A stretch of DNA of 47,248 nucleotides from CAYUIG01 sp964444685 (lineage in GTDB: Bacteria; Gemmatimonadota; Gemmatimonadetes; Longimicrobiales; RSA9), in assembly GCA_964444685.1 (NCBI GenBank), contig CAYUIG010000026.1, positions 1 through 47,248 of the forward strand, read 5' to 3'. Below, piece by piece: positions 8,432 through 15,386 of this stretch (positions within the stretch are counted from its first letter, which is position 1; every line of letters begins with the position of its first letter). The translations under genes and the position numbers were made by a program. The notes beneath the pieces were generated by a model that saw only the letters and a program-made list of their open reading frames with translations, was not told where the DNA came from and did not search any database.

Positions 8432-9802
8432 TCATCCTTCGAGCCGTGTGCGGAGCTGGTCCACCTGCGCGCGCAGTGCATCGTCGTTGCGCAGATCTTC
8501 CTCGACCTTGTGGATCGCGTGGATCACGGTCGAGTGGTCGCGTCCGCCGAAGAGCCGCCCGATCTCGACGAGCGGCAGCTGCAGCAGTTCGCGGATCAGA
8601 TACATGGCGATCTGGCGCGGCACCGTGAGCTCCTTCGTGCGCCGCTTCGACACCAGCCCGTCCACCGGAACGCGGAACGCTTCCGCCACCTGCTCGCGGA
8701 TGATCTCGGGCGTGATCGTGAGCGGCGGCGCGAGCACCCCGCCCAGCGCCTCGCCCGTCAGTTCGATCGTGATCGGCCGGCGCGTCAGTGACGCGTACGC
8801 GAGCAGCTTGATGACCGCACCCTCGAGCTCGCGCACGTTCGAGCGGCAGTTGCGCGCGATGAACTCGAGCACGTCGTCGCTCAAGGAGATCTCATCGACC
8901 TCCGCCTTCTTGCGGAGGATCGCCACGCGCGTCTCGAGGTCGGGCGGCTTGATGTCCGTGACCAGGCCCCACTCGAAGCGCGACACGAGCCGCTCCTCCA
9001 GCCCCGCGATCTCCTTCGGCGGCCGGTCGCTCGTCATCACGATCTGCCGCTTCGCCTCGTGCAGCGCGTTGAACGTGTGGAAGAACTCCTCCTGCGTGCG
9101 CTCCTTCTCGCCCAGGAAGTGCACGTCGTCGATCAGCAGCAGATCGATCTCGCGGTAGATGCGGCGGAACTCGTGCGTCGAGCCGTCGCGGATCGCCGCG
9201 ATCAGATCGTTCGTGAAGCGCTCGCTGGAGATGTACGCCACCCGCTTGCTCGCATCGCGCTCCAGCATCGCGTGCCCGATCGCGTGCATCAGGTGCGTCT
9301 TGCCGAGACCCACGCCGCCGTAGATGAAGAGCGGGTTGTACATGCGCGCGGGCGCTTCCGCGACCGCGCGGCACGCCGCCGCCGCGAGCTGGTTTGCCGG
9401 ACCGACCACGAATCGGTCGAACGTGTACCGCTCGCTCAGCGGCGAGCCCAGCACGACCGGTGCACCCTTCGGCGCCGCCGGCGGCGTGACGCGCGGCGCG
9501 TCGCCAGGGGGGATGTACGACGGCTTCGGAACGGGTGAGGTCCAGGGCGTCGACGTCGATGCGACGAAGCTGATGCCGACCTTCCGGCCGAACACACGTT
9601 CGGCGACGTCCTCGAGGAGTTCGCCGAACTTGCTCTCCATCCACTCGGCCGCGAAGTCGCTGCCCGCAGCGATTTCGAGCCTGTCCTCACTGAGAGCGAC
9701 GGGCTCGGTCTTCACCAGCCAAAGCCGGAAATTCTGTTCGGGAAGCAGAGGTCTCGCCCGCTCTAGAATGCGAGCCCAGGCCTCCGCAGCGGTCAGCTCC
9801 AT
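8432..9802 (-). CDS. dnaA: Chromosomal replication initiator protein DnaA
   Basis: AAA+ ATPase that binds DnaA boxes and opens the origin. Domain I is at the N-terminus (WARILERARPLLPEQNFRLWL), a proline-rich linker spans about residues 85-115, and the AAA+ domain has Walker A GGVGLGKT (162-169) and Walker B LLLIDDVHFL. The DNA-binding domain IV carries GGRDHSTVIHAIHKV near residue 425. The length of 456 residues is normal. The start at 9802 places domain I intact. It is divergent from rpmH/rnpA, and a consensus DnaA box in its promoter region suggests autoregulation. Confidence 0.98.
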   Translation of the reverse strand: MELTAAEAWARILERARPLLPEQNFRLWLVKTEPVALSEDRLEIAAGSDFAAEWMESKFGELLEDVAERVFGRKVGISFVASTSTPWTSPVPKPSYIPPGDAPRVTPPAAPKGAPVVLGSPLSERYTFDRFVVGPANQLAAAACRAVAEAPARMYNPLFIYGGVGLGKTHLMHAIGHAMLERDASKRVAYISSERFTNDLIAAIRDGSTHEFRRIYREIDLLLIDDVHFLGEKERTQEEFFHTFNALHEAKRQIVMTSDRPPKEIAGLEERLVSRFEWGLVTDIKPPDLETRVAILRKKAEVDEISLSDDVLEFIARNCRSNVRELEGAVIKLLAYASLTRRPITIELTGEALGGVLAPPLTITPEIIREQVAEAFRVPVDGLVSKRRTKELTVPRQIAMYLIRELLQLPLVEIGRLFGGRDHSTVIHAIHKVEEDLRNDDALRAQVDQLRTRLEG

Positions 9803-9852
9803 CGCGCGCTTGGTACGGGAGGGTACGGCGGCCGGGAAGCTAGGCGGGCAGG

Positions 9853-9866
9853 TGTGGATAAGTCAA
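9853..9866 (-). promoter_or_regulatory. Consensus DnaA box overlapping the putative dnaA promoter
   Basis: Read on the minus strand this is TTGACT (-35-like, 9861-9866) running directly into TTATCCACA (9853-9861), a perfect consensus DnaA box. About 50 bases separate it from the dnaA start. A box placed just inside the -35 region would let DnaA repress its own gene, as is established for dnaA in several bacteria. The -10 hexamer is poor. Confidence 0.6.
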
Positions 9867-9900
9867 CCGCGTCCCCTGCCGGCGACACTGCCCCTGCACC

Positions 9901-9928
9901 TTGACCGGGTCCGCCCGTTTCGTTTAAC
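9901..9928 (+). promoter_or_regulatory. Putative sigma-70 promoter of the rpmH-rnpA-yidD-yidC operon
   Basis: TTGACC (9901-9906) and TTTAAC (9923-9928) are separated by 16 bases and match five and four of six consensus positions. Transcription would begin near 9935, only about 9 bases before the ATG at 9944. That would make the upstream rnpA start almost leaderless, while rpmH at 9963 would have an ordinary leader with a Shine-Dalgarno sequence. Confidence 0.5.
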
Positions 9929-9943
9929 GTTCCAGTCTTTGCA

Positions 9944-10507
9944 ATGAAGCAAGGAGCCGGGGATGGGCAAGCCAACGTACAATCCGCGCAACCGGAAGCG
10001 GAAGAACAAGCACGGGTTCCGCGCCCGGATGGCGACGCGCATGGGGCGCCTGGTGCTGAACCGCCGGCGTCGCAAGGGCCGCAAGCGCCTGACCGTCGAG
10101 GTCGGCAGCAAGTAGAGGGTGCCGCGACGGCCGGGGAGGGTGGCGAGAGCCGCCGTTGGCCGCGGTCGCGGCGGATCACCCGGTCTTCCGAGATCCGCGC
10201 GCTGCTTCGCCGGGGGAAGAGGAGCAGGACGGACCACCTGGACGTCTTCGACTCCGCTTCCCCCGCGGCGTGTCCGCGCGCCGGCGTGATCGTTCCCCGC
10301 TACGGCCATCGGATCGTGGATCGCAATCTTCTGAAGCGCCGCCTGCGCGAGGTCCTGCGCACCGAGGTGCTGCCGTCGCTCGCGCGCCGGGGCAAAGCGG
10401 CCGACATCCTGGTCCGGGCGCGCCGCGAGGCGTACCACGCGGACTGGGCGGAGCTGCGCGCCGAGCTGCTGGCATGGGCGGACGCCCGATGGTCGGACGC
10501 GCGCTGA
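9944..10507 (+). CDS. rnpA: RNase P protein component, with a long N-terminal extension that overlaps rpmH
   Basis: RnpA is the protein subunit that helps RNase P RNA cut tRNA 5' leaders. The core spans about residues 72-187 and includes the RNA-binding RNR motif in RNLLKRRLREVLR. In this frame there is no ATG, GTG or TTG between the ATG at 9944 and the conserved core near 10150. The frame is open throughout, so the only canonical start lies 19 bases upstream of rpmH, and all of rpmH is contained within rnpA in a different frame. This is the arrangement described for Thermus. No Shine-Dalgarno sequence precedes 9944. The alternative is a non-canonical start after rpmH (none is obvious) giving the usual 115-residue or so protein. 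Function is sure; the start is uncertain. Confidence 0.85.
   Translation: MKQGAGDGQANVQSAQPEAEEQARVPRPDGDAHGAPGAEPPASQGPQAPDRRGRQQVEGAATAGEGGESRRWPRSRRITRSSEIRALLRRGKRSRTDHLDVFDSASPAACPRAGVIVPRYGHRIVDRNLLKRRLREVLRTEVLPSLARRGKAADILVRARREAYHADWAELRAELLAWADARWSDAR
9963..10115 (+). CDS. rpmH: 50S ribosomal protein L34
   Basis: Codes for a 50-residue, very basic protein beginning MGKPTYNPRNRKRKNKHGFR and continuing with the ARMATRMGRLVLNRRRRKGRKRL pattern of L34 (key words GFRARM and LNRRRRKGRKRL). AAGGAG at 9951-9956 lies 6 bases before the ATG, a good Shine-Dalgarno sequence. It sits in the standard place beside rnpA and divergent from dnaA, but inside the long rnpA frame. Confidence 0.97.
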   Translation: MGKPTYNPRNRKRKNKHGFRARMATRMGRLVLNRRRRKGRKRLTVEVGSK

Positions 10508-10737
10508 TCGCGATGATCCGCGTGTATCAGGCCGCGATCTCGCCCTGGCTGCCGGCCGCGTGCCGCTACGAGCCCAGCTGTTCGGCCTACGCCGTCGACG
10601 CGATCCGGCTCCACGGCGCCGCGCGCGGCAGCTGGCTCGCGATGCGTCGCATCGGCCGCTGCCATCCCTGGGGCGGATCCGGCTACGATCCCGTCCCGCC
10701 CCCGAGAACCTCCGGAAACGATTCCGCTGATGGATAG
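10489..10737 (+). CDS. yidD: Membrane protein insertion efficiency factor YidD
   Basis: A small membrane-associated protein (82 residues) that assists YidC-dependent insertion. It has the hallmark RVYQAAISPWLPAACRYEPS, the CSAYA cysteine segment and the ending GRCHPWGGSGYDPVP. The start at 10489 overlaps the rnpA end by 19 bases; ATG 10513 is an alternative, but the residues before it (GRALIA) also match the family. Its end overlaps the yidC start by 8 bases. The operon order rpmH-rnpA-yidD-yidC is widely conserved. Confidence 0.93.
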   Translation: MVGRALIAMIRVYQAAISPWLPAACRYEPSCSAYAVDAIRLHGAARGSWLAMRRIGRCHPWGGSGYDPVPPPRTSGNDSADG

Positions 10738-12400
10738 CCGTCGATTCCTGCTGGCCGTCGGCCTGATGATCGCCCTCGTCGCGATCACGAACATCCTGTT
10801 CCCGCCCGTGCCGCAACCGGCGACGGCGCCCGCCGCCGATTCCCTGGCGGCTCCCGCGGCGACCGACTCGCCGACCGCGCCGCCCGCCGCGCCCGTGGCG
10901 CAGGACACGGCCCCGGCCGATAGTGCTGCGCCTCCGGCCGCCGTGGCGGAAGTGGCCGCGGACACCGTCGTCGTCGAGTCGCCGCTCTACCGGTACGCGA
11001 TCTCGACCGCCGGTGCGGCTATCGTGTCGGCCGAGCTGCTCCGTTACGAGTCGTACGCCACCGAGGCGAACGGGCCCGTCCAGCTCGCGCCGGGCATCGC
11101 GCCCGGCCTGCTCGCTCACCAGATCCAGATCGGCGGGAACCTCATCGACCTGCGCGAGGTCCCGCTCACCGCGGACCAGGAGGCGCTGACCGTAGCCGAG
11201 GGCGACTCCGCCCGTACACTCACGCTCAGCGGGCAGCATCCCGGCACGGGCGCGTTCATCGCGCTCGAGCTCACCTTCCGCCCCGACGAGTACGTCGTGG
11301 AGGCGCGCCTGCGCGTTACGGGCGCGGATCCGGACCGCGTGGTGATCCATCTCGGGCCCACACTGCCCTTCAACGAGCCCGACCGCGCCGAGGACGAACG
11401 CGCCCTCGCCTTCGCGGTGCGCGACGGTGATGGCATTGCGACGACGCGCCTCTCCAACCTCGAGGAACAGCGCACCATCCCGGGCCCGCTCGATTGGGTC
11501 GTGCTGCACAACAAGTACTTCATGGCCGCCCTCGTGCGCGCGCAGGGCATGCCGTTCAGCGGCCTGGTCGCGCAGCCGGTTCCGGGACTGACGAACGCGG
11601 GGGCTCTGTATGCCTACCTCGAGCCGGATCTCGAGGAGGCGTTCACCTGGCGGTTCTACATCGGGCCGCAGGACCAGCAGCGGCTCGCGCAGCTCGGATA
11701 CCAGATCCAGGACGCGAACCCGATCGGGTACCGGTGGCTGCGTCCGATCCTCCAGCCGATCGGACACGCGATCACCTGGGCGCTCGTCGGGATGCACAAC
11801 GTGCTCGGCCTCGGCTACGGCTGGGTCCTCATCCTCTTCGGCATCCTGATCCGTCTCGTGCTCTGGCCGCTCAACGCCAAGGCCATGCGCTCGCAGATGC
11901 GGCAGATGGAGCTCCAGCCGCGCATCAAGGAGATCCAGTCCCGCTACAAGACGCAGCCGGAGCTGCTCCAGAAGGAGATGATCCGGCTCTACAAGGAAGA
12001 GGGATTCAATCCGATGAGCGGCTGTCTGCCGCTGCTCATCCCGTTCCCCGTGCTCATCGCACTCTTCTTCGTGTTCCAGGGAACGATCGAGTTCCGCGGC
12101 GTAGAGTTCCTCTGGCTGCCGGACCTATCGCGTGCGGATCCGTTCTACATCCTGCCGCTGCTCCTCGGCGCGTCCATGTTCATCACACAGTGGTTGAGCA
12201 CGCGCTCCGCGTCGGAGGTGCAGCCGCAGATGAAGTTCCTGATGTACTTCATGCCCATCTTCATGACGTTCATCTTCCTGAACTTCGCGTCCGGGCTGAA
12301 TCTCTACTATGCGTCCATGAACCTCGCGTCCGTGCCGCAGCAGTTGCAGATCATGCGCGAGCGAAAGGCCTGGAACGAGCGACGACAACAGAAGAGCTGA
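10730..12400 (+). CDS. yidC: Membrane protein insertase YidC
   Basis: YidC/Oxa1-family insertase of the inner membrane, 556 residues. An N-terminal signal-anchor helix (FLLAVGLMIALVAITNILF) is followed by an Ala/Pro-rich linker, a large periplasmic beta-domain (about 80-340) and the five-helix core. The core includes the hydrophilic-groove arginine in GILIRLVLWPLNAKAM, the cytoplasmic hairpin with MELQPRIKEIQSRYK, and YKEEGFNPMSGCLPLLIPFP. The long periplasmic domain is the Gram-negative form. It overlaps yidD and ends the operon; a hairpin follows 26 bases after the stop. Confidence 0.97.
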   Translation: MDSRRFLLAVGLMIALVAITNILFPPVPQPATAPAADSLAAPAATDSPTAPPAAPVAQDTAPADSAAPPAAVAEVAADTVVVESPLYRYAISTAGAAIVSAELLRYESYATEANGPVQLAPGIAPGLLAHQIQIGGNLIDLREVPLTADQEALTVAEGDSARTLTLSGQHPGTGAFIALELTFRPDEYVVEARLRVTGADPDRVVIHLGPTLPFNEPDRAEDERALAFAVRDGDGIATTRLSNLEEQRTIPGPLDWVVLHNKYFMAALVRAQGMPFSGLVAQPVPGLTNAGALYAYLEPDLEEAFTWRFYIGPQDQQRLAQLGYQIQDANPIGYRWLRPILQPIGHAITWALVGMHNVLGLGYGWVLILFGILIRLVLWPLNAKAMRSQMRQMELQPRIKEIQSRYKTQPELLQKEMIRLYKEEGFNPMSGCLPLLIPFPVLIALFFVFQGTIEFRGVEFLWLPDLSRADPFYILPLLLGASMFITQWLSTRSASEVQPQMKFLMYFMPIFMTFIFLNFASGLNLYYASMNLASVPQQLQIMRERKAWNERRQQKS

Positions 12401-12425
12401 TCGGCTTTCTGTCGTTGTTGTGTTC

Positions 12426-12455
12426 GAGGGTCGGGATGAAGTCATCTCGACCCTC
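12426..12455 (+). terminator. Terminator-like hairpin after yidC
   Basis: A 13-bp stem (12426-12438 with 12443-12455, containing one G-T pair) with a 4-base loop AAGT, 26 bases past the yidC stop. The following sequence is only moderately T-rich, so termination may be weak or Rho-assisted. Confidence 0.55.
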
Positions 12456-12461
12456 TCTTGT

Positions 12462-12564
12462 TCATCCTCGTGCGACGTGGGTGGATTCTTCTGCTCTCGT
12501 GATCATCCTCGTGCGGCGTGGGTGGCTTCTTCTGCTCTCGTGATCATCCTCGTGCGGCGTGGGT
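12462..12564. repeat. 41-bp tandem repeat, about 2.5 copies
   Basis: Copies begin at 12462, 12503 and 12544 with TCATCCTCGTGCGRCGTGGG. The first two full units differ at only two positions, and the third is cut after about 21 bases. It lies just before a scaffold gap, which suggests the assembly broke in repetitive DNA. Confidence 0.85.
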
Positions 12565-12571
12565 CGTCCGA

Positions 12572-12749
12572 CCGCCGCTGCGACTCGGACACCGCTTCAG
12601 GTTGTGAGAGNNNNNNNNNNNNNNNNNNNNNNNNNNNNNNNNNNNNNNNNNNNNNNNNNNNNNNNNNNNNNNNNNNNNNNNNNNNNNNNNNNNNNNNNNN
12701 NNNNNNNNNNCCGCCGCTGCGACTCGGACACCGCTTCAGGTTGTGAGAG
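12572..12749. other. Scaffold gap (100 N) with an identical 39-base sequence on both sides
   Basis: Bases 12572-12610 and 12711-12749 are identical (CCGCCGCTGCGACTCGGACA and onward to GTGAGAG), and 12611-12710 are N. Either the two contig ends are the same copy and the gap is spurious, or a repeat unit was not resolved. Confidence 0.9.
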
Positions 12750-13116
12750 GGTTCCGCAACTTCCTGCAGCGCGAACTCGTCGCTGACGCGGCGGTCGGCC
12801 CGACCACGCTCTGTGTTGGACACGAACTGCGGGGTTGCTTCGGCGCTTCGGTCCTGCAAGGCGGAGCGGATCGTTTCGACGTTCGCAACGCTGCACACAG
12901 CGCATCGCTTCGTCGTCGCGTCGCGCATCACTACGTTTGGACACTTCGTTCAGCATCTTCGGTCAGCATCTCATCCCAGTGCGATGCCGTCATCGCTTCT
13001 GAAAGCGTGCGTGGTGTGAGTCACTGAGATCATGCACGTGATGTGTGTGTCGTGAAACGTGTGCGACGATCGTCGAGATGTCCTGAAGGCAGCAGTGGAG
13101 GCGCAGCGAGGAACGA
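12750..13116. other. Gene-free stretch between the scaffold gap and acylphosphatase
   Basis: About 370 bases without a convincing gene on either strand. Composition is less G+C-rich than the neighbouring genes and rich in short CATC/GATG words. I see no tRNA, rRNA or known riboswitch shape in it. Confidence 0.5.
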
Positions 13117-13398
13117 TCAGCGGATCTCGAAGGTGTCTCCGATCGGTTCGTCGAAGTCGATGGTCTCCAGGCGGTCGACGCGTGCGAAGCGGGGGCCCTC
13201 GCGCAGGTTCTGCTCGAAGGTTCGGATCGCGTCCGCGTGGCCGGCGGCGAGGATCACAACACTGCCATCGGGCTCGTTTCGCACGAAACCGCGGAGTCCG
13301 AGGCCGGCAGCCTTTCGCCACGCCCACGCTCGGAACCCCACGCCCTGAACGCGTCCAATCACCCTGACCGCCAACTCCAAGTCATTGATGTGGCGCAT
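13117..13398 (-). CDS. acyP: Acylphosphatase
   Basis: A small enzyme (93 residues) that hydrolyses acyl phosphates. The active-site segment VRVIGRVQGVGFRAWAWR carries the phosphate-binding loop and catalytic arginine, and GLRGFVRNEPDGSVVI contains the catalytic asparagine. The start is taken at MRHINDLELAV (13398), which leaves one short strand before the loop; an in-frame start at 13416 is possible. It stands alone between gene-free stretches. An A+T-richer segment upstream (about 13399-13465) is the likely promoter area. Confidence 0.9.
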   Translation of the reverse strand: MRHINDLELAVRVIGRVQGVGFRAWAWRKAAGLGLRGFVRNEPDGSVVILAAGHADAIRTFEQNLREGPRFARVDRLETIDFDEPIGDTFEIR

Positions 13399-13500
13399 TT
13401 TATGATCTCTGACCAAACTGGACCGCCAATGCGATCAAATGAAAAGTTTGTGCTTATTTCGTTCATGCGAAAGGGCGGATCCGGCAGGCGAACGCCTCCG

Positions 13501-13520
13501 CATGTTAACGGGTTAACATG
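13501..13520. promoter_or_regulatory. Perfect 20-bp palindrome, operator-like
   Basis: CATGTTAACGGGTTAACATG is a perfect inverted repeat of two 9-base arms around GG. It lies about 100 bases upstream of acyP, in the 275-base gene-free gap between acyP and the lipoprotein gene. It is strikingly A+T-rich for this genome and looks like a binding site for a dimeric regulator. No regulator gene is adjacent. Confidence 0.5.
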
Positions 13521-13600
13521 GGATGACGGCGACGCATGGTATTTGGCGGCCGGCTCTCCGGCGCAGAAATCCCTCTGGTGGTCATGTGGTTAGAAGTTCC

Positions 13601-13632
13601 TTCTCCGCGCCCTCCGCGCCCTCCGCGGTGAA
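13601..13632 (-). repeat. Copy of the dispersed GCAGAG-type 31-bp repeat
   Basis: On the minus strand this reads TTTCACCGCGGAGGGCGCGG followed by AGGGCGCGGAGAA, a G-rich variant of the arms found around the rho terminator (3805-3915) and before 33409. Three GCGGAG-like steps repeat inside it. Confidence 0.7.
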
Positions 13633-13673
13633 AGGGCCGTTCACGTCCCGGCCGTCGTGTCACATGAAACAAA

Positions 13674-14132
13674 TCACTGTCGGAATAGCTTCACACGCAG
13701 GCCCACCTCCTCCGGCTGGCCGTCGCCCGTGATGTCCTGCTGCAGGCTATTCAGCATCTGCGCCGTCAGCTGGTCCCCTGCCACCGTATAGCTCAGGCTG
13801 TCCGCCACGCCATCCGCCGAGACGATCAGCTTCCCCTGCCGGACCTCCAGGTCCCCCTCAACCAAAGCGTCCTCGCCCAGCCCCACCACGCTCAGGTCCA
13901 GACGCCCGCTCGAGCGGACCTCCATCCGGACGGTCAGAAGGCTCGTGAAGCCGAGGGTGTCGGCGCTGTTGCGGGAAAAGAGCGTCGCGTAGCACTGGGG
14001 ATGACAGTCCGGACCTGCCTCCCAGGTGCCGACGAGCTCTGCAGGTATATCACTACCGGGACCCGTGCTGTCGCCGCCGCATGCGCCTATGGCTGCGACG
14101 CTGGCCAGGACCCACCATCGGGCCGCTCTCAT
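13674..14132 (-). CDS. Hypothetical lipoprotein
   Basis: A 152-residue protein with a lipoprotein signal: MRAARWWVLASVAAIGAC, with the lipobox cysteine at residue 18, followed by GGDSTGPG. A GGAGG Shine-Dalgarno sequence 4-5 bases before 14132 fixes the start. The mature part (GTWEAGPDCHPQCYATLFS, then alternating beta-strand-like segments) resembles small lipocalin-like or beta-sandwich lipoproteins, but I recognise no family. It is divergent from parA, with the parS sites in the gap between them. Confidence 0.75.
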   Translation of the reverse strand: MRAARWWVLASVAAIGACGGDSTGPGSDIPAELVGTWEAGPDCHPQCYATLFSRNSADTLGFTSLLTVRMEVRSSGRLDLSVVGLGEDALVEGDLEVRQGKLIVSADGVADSLSYTVAGDQLTAQMLNSLQQDITGDGQPEEVGLRVKLFRQ

Positions 14133-14270
14133 ACTGCCTCCGTGTTGTGCGGTATGTCGCCAATCTCCGGGAGTCTTTGCCCGGCGGCAAGCACGACCCT
14201 CTGCCGAGCCCCCGAGTCCGCCCCGCCGTTCCCTCTCACTCCGCGCCCGCGCGTCCCGTAGCCGCCCCAG

Positions 14271-14286
14271 TGTTTCACGTGAAACA
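14271..14286. promoter_or_regulatory. parS centromere site 1
   Basis: TGTTTCACGTGAAACA, a perfect 16-bp match to the conserved bacterial parS palindrome, about 300 bases upstream of parA. Confidence 0.95.
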
Positions 14287-14336
14287 TCCCGCCGTTCCCA
14301 TCTCGCTCCGTGCCCGCCCCCGCCCCCCTCCCGCCA

Positions 14337-14352
14337 TGTTTCACGTGAAACA
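14337..14352. promoter_or_regulatory. parS centromere site 2
   Basis: Second perfect TGTTTCACGTGAAACA, 66 bases after the start of the first. Confidence 0.95.
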
Positions 14353-14477
14353 CCCCCGCCCACCTCGAGCGACCAAGCCCAACCGAGTCCCCCCGCAGTT
14401 CCCACCTCGCACCGCGCCCGCCCAGGCCCCCGCCGTTCCCACCTCGCTCCGCCCCGCCCCGGCCCCCTCCCCCGCCG

Positions 14478-14493
14478 TGTTCCACGTGAAACA
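14478..14493. promoter_or_regulatory. parS centromere site 3
   Basis: TGTTCCACGTGAAACA, 15 of 16 to consensus (T to C at position 5), about 100 bases before parA. Confidence 0.9.
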
Positions 14494-14588
14494 TTCTCTC
14501 CGTTCCGAGCCACAAAGCATGAAGCTTTACCACGAGCATCCCGCTCGTTATCTTCGCTTCCCCCGCACGCCCCATTCCCGTGGAGCAG

Positions 14589-15386
14589 ATGTCCCGCGTC
14601 ATCGCGATTGCGAATCAGAAGGGCGGGGTCGGCAAAACGACCACGGCCATAAATCTCGGCGCCGGCCTAGCCGTCGCCGAAAAGCGCACGCTCGTCGTGG
14701 ACATGGACCCGCAGGGGAACGCCACGAGCGGGCTGGGCCTCGACCGCGCATCGCTCGAGCAGTCGATGTACGACGTGCTCGTCGAGGGCGTACCGATGGG
14801 CGACGTGATTCATCGCGGCGTGCACTTCCCGCTGCTCGACGTCGCGCCCGCATCGGGAGACCTGGTCGGCGCCGAAGTGGAGCTGGTGGACCGCGCGGGA
14901 CGGGAGACCGTACTGCGCCGCGCACTGGAGGGCGTACGCGAGGAGTACGACTACGTACTCGTGGACTGTCCGCCGTCGCTGGGACTGCTCACGCTGAACA
15001 CGCTGGGTGCAGCGGACAGCGTGCTCATCCCGATTCAGTGCGAGTTCTACGCGCTCGAGGGGCTGTCGCAGCTGCTGAACACGGTCCGTCTGGTCCAGCA
15101 GAGCCTGAATCCGGCGCTCGTCGTCGAGGGTGTACTGCTGACGATGTACGACCAGCGTCTGAATCTCTCGCGCCAGGTAGCGGAAGAAGCGAAGGAGTAT
15201 TTCGGGGACCGTGTGTTCGAGTCGGTGATTCCGCGCAACGTGCGCCTGGCCGAGGCACCTTCCTTCGGGAAGCCGATCGTGCTGTACGACGTGCTGTCGG
15301 CCGGAGCGCAGGGATATCTCGCACTCGCCAAGGAAGTGGCGGCGCGCGATGGTCGGCCGCGTGTCGCGGCGCGCGAGGCGGGCTGA
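14589..15386 (+). CDS. parA: Chromosome-partitioning ATPase ParA
   Basis: ParA/Soj ATPase that binds DNA non-specifically and moves ParB-parS complexes. The deviant Walker A KGGVGKTTT is near the N-terminus, followed by VDMDPQGNATSGLG and the Walker B region YVLVDCPPSLGLLTLNTL. I prefer ATG 14589 (MSRVIAIANQKGG); GTG 14580 is an in-frame alternative. The chain of about 265 residues with no N-terminal HTH is the chromosomal (type Ib-like/Soj) form. The stop overlaps the parB ATG by one base, so they form an operon with three parS sites just upstream. Confidence 0.96.
   Translation: MSRVIAIANQKGGVGKTTTAINLGAGLAVAEKRTLVVDMDPQGNATSGLGLDRASLEQSMYDVLVEGVPMGDVIHRGVHFPLLDVAPASGDLVGAEVELVDRAGRETVLRRALEGVREEYDYVLVDCPPSLGLLTLNTLGAADSVLIPIQCEFYALEGLSQLLNTVRLVQQSLNPALVVEGVLLTMYDQRLNLSRQVAEEAKEYFGDRVFESVIPRNVRLAEAPSFGKPIVLYDVLSAGAQGYLALAKEVAARDGRPRVAAREAG

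Noticed and set aside
8448..9158. Long open frames antisense to dnaA, and similar ones opposite rho, dnaN, lpd and yidC
   Set aside because: They are Arg/Ser/Ala-rich shadows expected in G+C-rich DNA and have no recognisable domains.
9944..9962. Treating the 9944 ATG as a spurious start
   Set aside because: It is the only canonical start in the rnpA frame, so I kept it as the working start with stated uncertainty.
12743..13027. A 94-residue plus-strand open frame after the scaffold gap
   Set aside because: No Shine-Dalgarno sequence, no recognisable motif, and atypical composition; left as gene-free.
13656..13671. A parS-like word CGTGTCACATGAAACA
   Set aside because: Only 13 of 16 positions match and the palindrome is broken in the centre; the three true sites nearby are much better.
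14081..15385. Long upstream extension of the parB frame across parS and parA
   Set aside because: The extension overlaps parA and the parS region, is compositionally odd (Pro/Arg-rich) and does not match ParB; the ATG at 15386 fits.
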